A stretch of 8,108 nucleotides of DNA, taken from positions 1 through 8,108 of the forward strand of contig DASRVZ010000171.1 in NCBI GenBank assembly GCA_035654835.1, in the 5' to 3' direction. Shown piece by piece: positions 1-6,786 of the stretch; the stretch's first letter is position 1, and every line of letters begins with the position of its first letter. The stretch comes from UBA4719 sp035654835 (lineage in GTDB: Bacteria; Actinomycetota; Actinomycetes; Actinomycetales; Dermatophilaceae). Both the position numbers and the translations under genes were made by a program. Under the pieces are notes generated by a model, which saw nothing but the letters and a program-made list of their open reading frames with translations, did no database searches and was not told where the DNA came from.

Positions 1-249
1 ACCTGCCACCGCCGCAGGTGCGCCGGCACCTCCGGAGAGGGCTCCAACGACCGCACCCACGGCATAGGCAGGGCCTTCGAACAAGGTGACGGGGCAACCC
101 GCGTGGTTCGTGCGGGTCCATCGTTCGGCGCCGCCGGGTGGTTGGCCTTTCAGGATGGCCGAGGCGACCAGCGAAGAGAGTGCGCCGACGGTGAAGGCGC
201 CCAGGGCGACAGGGACGCTCGAGGTGCTCTCCCGTCGCCTCCGTGTCAC
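1..249 (-). CDS. Membrane protein of unknown function coupled to steB, N-terminal part only (runs off left edge)
   Basis: An open frame of 83 codons starts at a GTG (249-247) that overlaps the steB stop as GTGA, and it stays open to the window edge. The product begins with a short basic stretch (MTRRRRE), then a hydrophobic segment (about residues 12-33). A polar loop with a WTRTNHAG motif (44-51) and VTLFEGPAY (54-62) follows, then a second Gly/Ala-rich hydrophobic segment (about 62-83). This looks like the start of a polytopic inner-membrane protein. No Shine-Dalgarno sequence is visible, so translation probably depends on coupling to steB. The loop between the first two helices loosely resembles that of MraY/WecA-type phospho-sugar transferases, but that is a weak inference from a fragment. 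Coding status is well supported by the overlap and the open frame; function is unknown. Confidence 0.8.
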   Translation of the reverse strand, partial: MTRRRRESTSSVPVALGAFTVGALSSLVASAILKGQPPGGAERWTRTNHAGCPVTLFEGPAYAVGAVVGALSGGAGAPAAVAG

Positions 250-1205
250 TGCTTGGCCGTCAGGTCCGGTGTGATCGCCTTGGCGTCGGCGGCCAAGCCA
301 TACTGTCCCTTGCCGCCGGAGTACTGCTCTGCGAGCGCGAGAACGACCGTGGTCTGTCCCATGGGCAGGTCTGCGTCATCAACCGTCGACACGACCTTGA
401 CGGCGTCGGAGTCCTTGCGGACCGCGGTCACCAGATCGGCGGACTCCTTGAGGTTGGTGGCGTTGGTCAGGGTGACGACGACGACGCCCGACCCAGCTGC
501 TTTCAGCGAACGAACCATTTGTACGTAGCTGGCCAAGCGGGCGTCGATGTCCGGTTGGGAGGAGCCCTTGACCGGTCCACCCACGATGATCGCGCTCGAG
601 GATAGGACGATCTGGTCCGGGGACATCTTGACGAGGTCGCCAGCCTTGAGACCGTCCAACGCTGCGCTGGCAGCGGGGGCGACCCGCTCTGTGGACAGGT
701 CCTTGCCGCCGAGGATCGCCCGAGCCAGAACTGTGGCGACCAGCTCGTCCGGGTTGTCGGCAACGAGCGGCGCCTCGACCAGCGTGGCGAGCTGGTCCGC
801 CAGAGTATTTCGGAACGTTCGTTTGGCCGGGTCTGCCCAGGCATCCGTCAACGTGATGGTCGATCCCACCTTGGCGCCGGCGGCGGCCAAAGAAACAGTG
901 ATGTTCTTGACCAGATCGGAGTCCGCTCCAGGGGCGATGACAAGGGCAACGGTCTTGCCCTTCAACTGACCCTTCATGATCACCGGCGCGACGGACGATG
1001 AGAAGGAGTCGCGCGCCGCCGTCCCTCGTTTCTCGGCGTCGAGCTCCGTGCGCAGCTCGGCCTTGTCGGCGCGCAGCGCCGTCGTCTCCTGAGTGAGACG
1101 GGTGCCAAGGTCCCCCTTGAGCGGCCCAGCCCCGAGGACGATCCCCACCGCAAGCGCCAGAAAGATCGAGACGATGGACACCAGGTGATAACGAAAGTCA
1201 ATCAT
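246..1205 (-). CDS. steB: SteB/MctB family protein (annotated elsewhere as copper transporter MctB)
   Basis: A 319-aa protein with one N-terminal membrane anchor (about residues 8-28, after MIDFRYH), then a short Glu/Lys-rich coiled-coil-like stretch (about 33-62) and a large domain of alternating hydrophobic strands with no further obvious membrane span. This fits a single-pass protein with its bulk outside the membrane. N-terminus, length and position after steA match Rv1698 of M. tuberculosis, called MctB and implicated in copper resistance. The corynebacterial homologue SteB acts with SteA in the RipC-FtsEX cell-separation pathway. The start chosen is the ATG at 1205-1203, which overlaps the steA stop as ATGA and aligns with the family N-terminus. 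An in-frame start at 1232 would add nine residues inside steA and is less likely. No Cys or His/Met cluster suggesting copper binding is seen. Identity is firm; biochemical role is inferred from homologues. Confidence 0.88.
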   Translation of the reverse strand: MIDFRYHLVSIVSIFLALAVGIVLGAGPLKGDLGTRLTQETTALRADKAELRTELDAEKRGTAARDSFSSSVAPVIMKGQLKGKTVALVIAPGADSDLVKNITVSLAAAGAKVGSTITLTDAWADPAKRTFRNTLADQLATLVEAPLVADNPDELVATVLARAILGGKDLSTERVAPAASAALDGLKAGDLVKMSPDQIVLSSSAIIVGGPVKGSSQPDIDARLASYVQMVRSLKAAGSGVVVVTLTNATNLKESADLVTAVRKDSDAVKVVSTVDDADLPMGQTTVVLALAEQYSGGKGQYGLAADAKAITPDLTAKQ

Positions 1206-2404
1206 GTGAACAACCCCACGATCCAGGACCACGCGTCATCCCAACGGGCAGCCACCAGCTGGAGCATGGTGGTGCCGGCGGGGGTCGAGGCCAAAGCGAC
1301 AAAGAGTGCGAACAGGCCAACGAGCAGCATGACACCCAGAGAAAGGTTTGAGATGCGCGAACGGTACAGCCGGCTCACGCCTTTTGCGTCCACCAGCTTG
1401 CCGCCGACCCGCAGCCTGGTCAGGAACGTGCTGGCCATGCCTGAGCGGCCCTTGTCCAGGAACTCGACCAGCGTGGCGTGGGTACCGACTGTGACGATGA
1501 GCGACGCGCCCTTGTCATCAGCAAGCAACATGGCCACGTCTTCACTCGTGCCCGTAGCGGGAAAGACCACCGCATCAAGACCCAGCTTGCGGACCCGCTC
1601 CAGCCCGGGCGCACGGCCGTCGCGATACGCATGGACCACGATCTCGGCCCCGCACCGGAGTGTGGCGTCCGAGACCGAGTCCATGTCCCCCACGATGAGG
1701 TGCGGTCGGTGCCCCGCTTCGAGCAGCGCATCGGCGCCGCCGTCGACGCCGATCAGGACCGGTCGGTACTCACGGATATAGGACCGAAGCGTCTGCAGGT
1801 CGTTCTTGTAGTGATAGCCCCGAACCACCACGAGGGCATGACGGCCATCCAGGACCGTGGTGATGTCGGGAACCCCGACGCCATCGAGCAACAGCTCGCG
1901 TTCGCGACGGAGGTACTCCATCGTGTTGGCCGCGAACGCCTCGAGCTGGACGGCAAGCCCAGCTCGTGCTTCGGTCATGGCGGCATCGACGATGTCGTGG
2001 TCGAAGAGGGTCCCTTTGGCCACGATGACATCGCCGATGTAAAGGGTGTCTCCGTCCAGACGCGCGCTCTGTCCTTCCTTCAGCTCGAGCATCACGTCCT
2101 TGCCGACGCTGTCGACCAACGGCACCCCTGCATCCACCAGGATCCCTGGACCGAGGTTCGGATAGCGCCCAGTGATCGACGACGCGGCGTTGATGACCGC
2201 CGCCGTTTTGCAGGCAAGCAGAGCCTCGGCGCTGACCCTGTCGATGTCCTGGTGGTCGATGATCGCGATATCGCCGGGCTTGAGCCGTTTGGTCAGCTGT
2301 TTGGTGCGCCCGTCAACGCGCAGCGTCCCCCGGACCCCGGGCAGATCCGGTTCGCGAGGCGCTCGACGGCGCGGGGTCTTGAACATCGTCGCCCATCGTG
2401 TCAT
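1202..2404 (-). CDS. steA: SteA, membrane-anchored protein with thiamine-pyrophosphokinase-like domain
   Basis: A 400-aa homologue of M. tuberculosis Rv1697 and corynebacterial SteA. An N-terminal domain (about 20-180) holds the family block SSITGRYPNLGP (75-86). A thiamine-pyrophosphokinase-like region (about 188-315) follows, with VDGGADALLEAG (220-231), the acidic motif GDMDS (239-243) and TSEDVAMLLA (286-295). TFLTRLRVG (326-334) and KLVDAKGV (336-343) come next, then a C-terminal membrane helix (about 352-373) and a short tail. SteA with SteB affects cell separation and peptidoglycan hydrolase control in Corynebacterium; the family is not known to make thiamine pyrophosphate. The ATG at 2404-2402 overlaps the recN stop as ATGA; a second Met at residue 7 is an alternative start. 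The steB start overlaps its own stop. Family assignment is strong; any enzymatic activity is unproven. Confidence 0.9.
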   Translation of the reverse strand: MTRWATMFKTPRRRAPREPDLPGVRGTLRVDGRTKQLTKRLKPGDIAIIDHQDIDRVSAEALLACKTAAVINAASSITGRYPNLGPGILVDAGVPLVDSVGKDVMLELKEGQSARLDGDTLYIGDVIVAKGTLFDHDIVDAAMTEARAGLAVQLEAFAANTMEYLRRERELLLDGVGVPDITTVLDGRHALVVVRGYHYKNDLQTLRSYIREYRPVLIGVDGGADALLEAGHRPHLIVGDMDSVSDATLRCGAEIVVHAYRDGRAPGLERVRKLGLDAVVFPATGTSEDVAMLLADDKGASLIVTVGTHATLVEFLDKGRSGMASTFLTRLRVGGKLVDAKGVSRLYRSRISNLSLGVMLLVGLFALFVALASTPAGTTMLQLVAARWDDAWSWIVGLFT

Positions 2405-4194
2405 GTACCGAGCCTGCCTGTTCCCGTCGCATTCTGACGGCTTGTCGAAGCCTGTCCAAGAAGCTCTTTGGCGTGTTCTATGGCCACGCCGGAGTCCTCG
2501 ACCCCGCCCATCATTCGAGCCAGCTCGCGCAGCCGTTCCTCGCTTGTGACAACGACAACTCCGCTGGCGGTGATGTGCCTGTCATCGGTCTTGCGTACGA
2601 CCAGATGGCGGTCCGCGTACGCAGCGACCTGGGCGAGGTGGGTCACGACGATGACCTGAGCCGATGTTGCCAGCGCGGCCAGTCGAGCACCCACGTCCAG
2701 TGCCGCCTTGCCTCCCACTCCGGCATCGATCTCGTCGAAGACGAAGGTGGGAACGTCCGCGCTTCCGGTGACCACCTCGAGCGCCAGCATGACCCGTGAG
2801 AGCTCTCCGCCCGAGGCTGCCTTGGCGACGCTACGCAGGGGCGCACCGGGGTTGGCCGCCAGCAGGATCTCGACATCGTCGACTCCATGGCGACTGAACC
2901 GAACCCTCTCGGTCTCATCGTCAAGCTCCAGCCCTTCGGGATCCGGACGGCGCCCCACCGAGACCTGCACGAGTGCCTTGCCCATCGCCAGGTGAGACAG
3001 CTCAGTCGTGACCCGGGCTCCGAAATCGGTCGCAGCAACGCGCCTCGCCGTGCTCAGCTCGCCGGCGCAGGCAGCCAGGTTCTCTCGCAACGTGTCGAGC
3101 CAGACCTGCAGCCCCTCGGCACGATCGTCTGCCCCCTCCAGCTCGGCGAGCCGGGCCGCAGACTCCTTGCCCCACGCCAGGACGTCATCGACGGTGTCGC
3201 CGTATTTGCGCTGTAACCGTGCCAGCTCTGCCCGGCGGTTCTGGACCCAGGCCAACCTGTTGGGGTCGACCTCGGCCTCCGACAAGTACGCCGCCAGGTC
3301 CACACCCAGGTCAGCAGCCAGGTAGCCCAGCTCCTGCAGGCGACGGTCGAGGTCTGCCAGCGCCGGATCGTGAGCAGTCATGGGTGCCAGCGCCACCCGT
3401 GCAGTGGCCAGATGCCCGCCAACATCGCCGCTGTTCAAGCCATCGGATCGCCCGGTCCCCGGGTAAAGACCGTCCTGGTCACCGGTGAGCAAGGCGTGGG
3501 CCTGGCCGGCGCTGGCTCGAAGGCCATCGGCATGCGCCAGTCGCTCATCCTCGGCGCGCAGCTCGAGATCCTCCCCCGGCTGCGGGTCGACGGCCTCGAT
3601 CTCCTCGAGTCCCGCCCTGAGGACATCCACCTCCCGGGCCCGGTCGCGGGCACGTCCGCGCAGTTCTCGCAGCTCGGCGCCAGCCTGGTGGAGCTCGTCA
3701 TACAGGGCGGTATAGCGCCCGTACGGCTCAGCGACTGATTCGCCGGCGAAGCGGTCCAGGACGACGCGGTGCTGCTCCGGCTGACGGAGCCGCCACTGGT
3801 CGGACTGACCATGAACGGCCACCAGGAGCTCGCCGAGCTCGCCCAACACGCTGATCGGCACAGTCCGTCCGCCAACATGCGCCCTCGAACGGCCCTCGGC
3901 CGACACGGTCCTCGCCAGGATCAAGTCATCTTCGGCGTCGCCGCCGGCCTCGAGAGCGCGCAGCGTCGCGGGGTGTTCTGGCCCGACCTGGACCACACCC
4001 TCGACGACCGCCTTCGTGGCGCCGGTCCGCACCAGGCCGGCATCCGCCCGCGCGCCGAGCAAAAGCCCAAGACCCGATACGACCATGGTCTTGCCTGCGC
4101 CGGTCTCGCCGGTGACCACGTTCAGGCCAGCCGAGAGCTCCAGCACCGCGTCATCGATGACGCCGAGGTTCTGGATCCGGATCTCGCGAAGCAT
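2401..4194 (-). CDS. recN: DNA repair protein RecN
   Basis: A 597-aa SMC-like ATPase of double-strand-break repair, close to the family's usual length. The N-terminal half-site begins MLREIRIQNLGVID with Walker A GETGAGKT (29-36). VHGQSDQWRLRQP (127-139) is the Q-loop-side block. A long alpha-helical coiled-coil region rich in Glu, Arg, Ala and Leu spans about 155-395. The C-terminal half carries the ABC signature SGGELSR (461-467), Walker B TFVFDEID (483-490), AGVGGKAA (491-498) and the H-loop block THLAQVAA (518-525). All catalytic motifs are intact. The ATG at 4194 follows the nadK stop by 25 nt, the only real gap in this operon, and has only a weak Shine-Dalgarno sequence. The stop overlaps steA as ATGA. 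No actinobacterial LexA box is seen just upstream, so SOS control from a local promoter is not supported. Confidence 0.97.
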   Translation of the reverse strand: MLREIRIQNLGVIDDAVLELSAGLNVVTGETGAGKTMVVSGLGLLLGARADAGLVRTGATKAVVEGVVQVGPEHPATLRALEAGGDAEDDLILARTVSAEGRSRAHVGGRTVPISVLGELGELLVAVHGQSDQWRLRQPEQHRVVLDRFAGESVAEPYGRYTALYDELHQAGAELRELRGRARDRAREVDVLRAGLEEIEAVDPQPGEDLELRAEDERLAHADGLRASAGQAHALLTGDQDGLYPGTGRSDGLNSGDVGGHLATARVALAPMTAHDPALADLDRRLQELGYLAADLGVDLAAYLSEAEVDPNRLAWVQNRRAELARLQRKYGDTVDDVLAWGKESAARLAELEGADDRAEGLQVWLDTLRENLAACAGELSTARRVAATDFGARVTTELSHLAMGKALVQVSVGRRPDPEGLELDDETERVRFSRHGVDDVEILLAANPGAPLRSVAKAASGGELSRVMLALEVVTGSADVPTFVFDEIDAGVGGKAALDVGARLAALATSAQVIVVTHLAQVAAYADRHLVVRKTDDRHITASGVVVVTSEERLRELARMMGGVEDSGVAIEHAKELLGQASTSRQNATGTGRLGT

Positions 4195-4219
4195 GGCGAC
4201 AGCCTACGGACCGCGGGTG

Positions 4220-5152
4220 TCAGGCTTGCTCAGCCGGGCTGGAACCGCCGTTGTTGCGTCGGGCCACGCCACGCCACCCTTCCACGGACAGGTCGAACTT
4301 GGCCACCAGCCGGTCGGCGAACGGCCAGGCACTCAGACGCGCCAGGCGCACGGGCGTCTCGCTCCGGCAGACGTCGATGCGCGCGCCGGGCGGAAGCTCG
4401 ACCGTGCGCGAGCCATCACACCACATGACAGCTGAGCCGTCGGGGTCCGCGACCAGCTCGATGGCCAGCGCGGAGTTCGGCCCGATGACCAAGGGGCGCG
4501 CGAACAAGGCATGGGCCGAGATGGGGACGACCATGATGGCCTCGACGTCGGGCCACACCACCGGGCCACCGGCGGAGAACGCGTACGCCGTGGAACCGGT
4601 CGGCGTGGCCAGCACCACTCCGTCGCAACCCCAGGTGGACAACGGGCGTCCATCGACCTCGAGCGTGACATCGAGCATCCGTTCGCGCGCTGCTTTCTCG
4701 ACCGTGACCTCATTCAGCGCCCAGCTCTGCGCGATCACCTCCCCGTCATGGGTCGCCGTGACGTCAAGGGTCATCCGTTCCTCGACCACATAGTCACGGG
4801 CGACGATGCGCTCCACCGTCTCGCCAAGCTTCTCGCGCTCCGCCTCAGCCAGGAATCCCACATGTCCCAGATTGATCCCGAGCAACGGGGCATCCGTCCC
4901 CCTGGACAGCGCGGCGCCACGCAGGATTGCGCCGTCGCCGCCGAGCACACAAACCAGCTCGCACCCCCGAGCCGGGTCGGTCGGGTCAGCCGTGACGATG
5001 TTCGGACTGCCCCCCAGAATGATCGCCTCGGCCGCGTCGGGCAGCAGCGCAACTTCGAGACCCGCAGCATGAAGCTGGTCTGCGACGTCCCCGGCGAACT
5101 GCTGGGCTTCGACCCGGCGTGGGTGGGCGACGAGCAGGATGCGGCGGGTCAT
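4220..5152 (-). CDS. nadK: NAD kinase
   Basis: A 310-aa ATP-dependent (possibly polyphosphate-using) NAD kinase that phosphorylates NAD+ to NADP+, close in length to mycobacterial PpnK (about 307 aa). Visible motifs are the nucleotide-binding GGDG (71-74), LLGINLGHVGFLAE (90-103), the NE motif in WALNEVTVEKA (144-154), the Gly-rich block CDGVVLATPTGSTAY (176-190) and the dimer-core segment FSAGGPVVWPD (192-202). The catalytic Asp of GGDG is D73. The ATG at 5152-5150 overlaps the tlyA stop as ATGA. A GGAGG Shine-Dalgarno sequence (5164-5160) sits 7 nt upstream, so this start can be used independently as well as by coupling. The gene is placed between tlyA and recN, as in M. tuberculosis. Nothing in it looks truncated or unusual. 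Confidence 0.97.
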   Translation of the reverse strand: MTRRILLVAHPRRVEAQQFAGDVADQLHAAGLEVALLPDAAEAIILGGSPNIVTADPTDPARGCELVCVLGGDGAILRGAALSRGTDAPLLGINLGHVGFLAEAEREKLGETVERIVARDYVVEERMTLDVTATHDGEVIAQSWALNEVTVEKAARERMLDVTLEVDGRPLSTWGCDGVVLATPTGSTAYAFSAGGPVVWPDVEAIMVVPISAHALFARPLVIGPNSALAIELVADPDGSAVMWCDGSRTVELPPGARIDVCRSETPVRLARLSAWPFADRLVAKFDLSVEGWRGVARRNNGGSSPAEQA

Positions 5153-5967
5153 GAGGGTGCCTCCGTCGACAAGGTGGCGGCCAGCTCGATGACCTGTGCC
5201 GTGGTCAGCCCCTCATCGGGGCGACGTGTCAACCACAGTAGGTACTCCGCGTTTCCGGTTGCACCCCGGATGGGGCTGGCACGCAGAGCTTTGGTCGTGA
5301 GGCCCGCCGCCGTGGCTGCAGCCGCGACCTGTTCGATCACCATCGCGCGGTCATGCGCGGACCGGACGACTCCCCCCTTGCCGAGACGTTCGCGGCCGAC
5401 CTCGAACTGGGGCTTGACCAACAGCACCAGGTCGCCGGACGGCTCGACGAGATCACGCAGTACTGGAAGCACGAGCCGCAGGGAGATGAAGCTCAGGTCG
5501 GCGACGAGCAGCTCGGCCGGCCCTGCGAGGTCGTCCGCACGGGCATCGCGGATGTTGACCCCGGAGCATTCGGTGACGCGAGGGTCGCTTGCGATCTCCT
5601 CGGCCAGCTGACCGTGCCCAACGTCAAGAGCCACCACCTCGCGTGCGCCGTTCCGCAACAAGACCTGCGTGAATCCGCCGGTACAGGCCCCCACATCGAA
5701 GCACCGCTTGTCTGCAGCGCGCAGACCGTCCTCTCCGAACGACTCCAGTGCGGCAGCCAGCTTGTATGCCGCCCGGCTCACCCAGTCCTCGACCCCAGAC
5801 GCGAGCTCGAGGTTCTGATCGGCGCTGACCGGTGTCGAGACCTTCTTGGCCGGTGACCCGTCAAGCAGCACCGAGCCAGCCTTGACGAGCTCACGAGCCT
5901 GACCCCGGGACCTGGCCAGGCGCCTGGCAACCAGCTCGACATCGAGCCGGCGGTTGGACCCGCTCAC
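5149..5967 (-). CDS. tlyA: TlyA, 16S/23S rRNA (cytidine-2'-O)-methyltransferase
   Basis: A 272-aa TlyA-family enzyme. It has an N-terminal S4 RNA-binding domain (about 6-55, with LARSRGQARELVKAG at 17-31), a linker containing WVSR (62-65), and a Rossmann methyltransferase domain. The SAM-binding motif is DVGACTGGFT (91-100), followed by DVGHGQLA (115-122), DLSFIS (157-162), KPQFEVG (185-191) and GNAEYLLWL (238-246). K69, D157, K185 and E241 occupy the positions of the catalytic K-D-K-E set of mycobacterial TlyA, so the enzyme should be active. In mycobacteria TlyA 2'-O-methylates C1409 of 16S and C1920 of 23S rRNA, and its loss gives capreomycin and viomycin resistance. The start is GTG (5967-5965), overlapping the upstream stop as GTGA; no later in-frame start precedes the S4 domain. 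Confidence 0.96.
   Translation of the reverse strand: MSGSNRRLDVELVARRLARSRGQARELVKAGSVLLDGSPAKKVSTPVSADQNLELASGVEDWVSRAAYKLAAALESFGEDGLRAADKRCFDVGACTGGFTQVLLRNGAREVVALDVGHGQLAEEIASDPRVTECSGVNIRDARADDLAGPAELLVADLSFISLRLVLPVLRDLVEPSGDLVLLVKPQFEVGRERLGKGGVVRSAHDRAMVIEQVAAAATAAGLTTKALRASPIRGATGNAEYLLWLTRRPDEGLTTAQVIELAATLSTEAPS
5160..5164 (-). promoter_or_regulatory. Shine-Dalgarno of nadK
   Basis: GGAGG on the minus strand lies within the end of tlyA, 7 nt before the nadK ATG at 5152. It supports that start and allows initiation independent of tlyA termination. Confidence 0.75.
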
Positions 5968-6236
5968 TCCTTGCCAAGATCGGCGAGTCGACCCTGCAGG
6001 ACCCGATGGACCTGCCCACCCACCTGGATCTGAGCGTCCAACGGCTCATCGGCCACTGCGTCGAGCTCGTCGAGCACAGTGTCGACAGCGTCGTCACCGG
6101 TGGGCTGGCGCACGGCTACCGACGCAGGAATGGTCGCTTCTTCGGCTCCTTTCTCGCCATCATCCACGTGCGGCAACCCCTTGTACTCCATGCCCGTTTC
6201 GTTGCCGGCGCCGTCCGTCATCTCCGAATGGCTCAT
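5964..6236 (-). CDS. Small acidic conserved protein of unknown function (Rv1693 position)
   Basis: A 90-aa acidic protein. The N-terminal half (1-45) is low-complexity and probably disordered, rich in Gly, Glu and Asp. The C-terminal half (about 46-88) looks helical, with TGDDAVDTVLDELDAVADEP (46-65) followed by VHRVLQGRLADL (76-87). The pattern resembles the C-terminus of small proteins encoded just upstream of tlyA in other actinobacteria, such as Rv1693. No function is known to me. The ATG (6236-6234) overlaps the stop of the Lys/Ala-tailed gene as ATGA and its stop overlaps the tlyA GTG, so it is tightly embedded in the operon. A second Met at residue 6 follows a GGAG directly and is an alternative start. 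No signal peptide, membrane span or Cys residues are seen. Confidence 0.82.
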   Translation of the reverse strand: MSHSEMTDGAGNETGMEYKGLPHVDDGEKGAEEATIPASVAVRQPTGDDAVDTVLDELDAVADEPLDAQIQVGGQVHRVLQGRLADLGKE

Positions 6237-6766
6237 GTGCCAGCAGGTTTGCGACGAGTGGTGACTGCAGACGGGCGCGCCGGCGTGGGCTTGGTGACCG
6301 GGCTGGTCGCTGCAGTCTTCTTCGCCGCGGACTTCTTCGCCGCGGACTTCTTGACAGCAGTCCTCTTCGCCGCAGACTTCTTGACAGCAGTCTTCTTCGC
6401 CGCAGACTTCTTCACAGTCCCGGCAGTCGAACGCGCCGACGCGGATCGTAGCGCGGCAATCTCCGCGCGAAGCCGAGCCGCCTCCGCCTGCGACTCTTCC
6501 AGCTTCTCCGCCGGAACGAGCCCCAGACGAGTGACCGCGGCATCCACCTCGCTTCGAACCAGCGTCGTCAGATGCTCACGATTCGTCGTGGCGGCGGCCA
6601 ACAGCTCCTCGGCCAGCGCACCCACCTGGACGGCGAACTTGCCTGAAGCGACACTGACTCCGGGCAGTGACATCAGGCCCTGCGCAGCCTCCATGGCACG
6701 TGCGCGCGTGAGTTCTCCGAGACCCGATGCAAGCTGGACATATCCCCGAAACGATTCGAAACTCAT
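6233..6766 (-). CDS. Phasin-like/histone-H1-like protein with Lys/Ala repeat tail
   Basis: A 177-aa protein of two parts. Residues 1-110 are predicted helical and amphipathic: FRGYVQLASGLGELTRARAM (6-25), ALAEELLAAATTNREHLTTL (50-69), and a Glu/Ala/Arg coiled-coil-like end (about 88-107). This layout recalls phasins and other helical-bundle proteins. Residues 119-152 are a Lys/Ala repeat with decamers of the type KKSAAKKTAV, followed by a basic Pro/Thr/Ala tail ending RRKPAGT. Similar tails in PhaF, AlgP, mycobacterial HupB and HBHA bind DNA or polyanions, so nucleic-acid binding is a reasonable inference; granule binding is another possibility. The ATG (6766-6764) has a strong AGGAGG 4 nt upstream, the best ribosome-binding site in the window, suggesting high expression. 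It is the first gene of the overlapped block. No homologue lies at this point in the M. tuberculosis order. Function not established. Confidence 0.85.
   Translation of the reverse strand: MSFESFRGYVQLASGLGELTRARAMEAAQGLMSLPGVSVASGKFAVQVGALAEELLAAATTNREHLTTLVRSEVDAAVTRLGLVPAEKLEESQAEAARLRAEIAALRSASARSTAGTVKKSAAKKTAVKKSAAKRTAVKKSAAKKSAAKKTAATSPVTKPTPARPSAVTTRRKPAGT
6311..6412 (-). repeat. In-frame tandem repeat encoding the Lys/Ala tail
   Basis: Two adjacent 30-bp units (6341-6370 and 6371-6400) match at 28 of 30 positions and encode the Lys/Ala decamers. Shorter 15-bp versions flank them (around 6316-6345 and from 6401). Unit lengths are multiples of three, so gain or loss of units would lengthen or shorten the tail without a frameshift. 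This is a coding repeat, not a CRISPR array. Confidence 0.85.
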
Positions 6767-6770
6767 GCTT

Positions 6771-6776
6771 CCTCCT
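6771..6776 (-). promoter_or_regulatory. Strong Shine-Dalgarno of the Lys/Ala-tailed gene
   Basis: AGGAGG on the minus strand lies 4 nt before the ATG at 6766. It fixes the start of that gene and is stronger than any other ribosome-binding site seen in the block. Confidence 0.85.
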
Positions 6777-6786
6777 CAGGATGGCG

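Noticed and set aside
1206..1232. Upstream start for steB giving nine extra residues
   Set aside because: The extra residues fall inside steA and are not family-like; the ATG at 1205 forms the ATGA overlap seen at other junctions and matches the homologous N-terminus.
1478..2437. Long plus-strand open frame (319 aa) opposite steA
   Set aside because: It is antisense to a motif-rich SteA, lacks recognisable domains and has the odd composition expected of an opposite-strand shadow in GC-rich DNA.
4195..4219. LexA/SOS box before recN
   Set aside because: No TCGAAC-n4-GTTCGA-like palindrome is present in the gap or the adjacent end of nadK.
4511..5611. Long plus-strand open frame (366 aa) opposite nadK and tlyA
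   Set aside because: It runs antisense across two intact conserved enzymes and their overlap, with no domain or credible start.
6311..6412. Possible CRISPR-like direct repeats
   Set aside because: The units are contiguous without spacers, lie in frame within a gene and encode a Lys/Ala tail.
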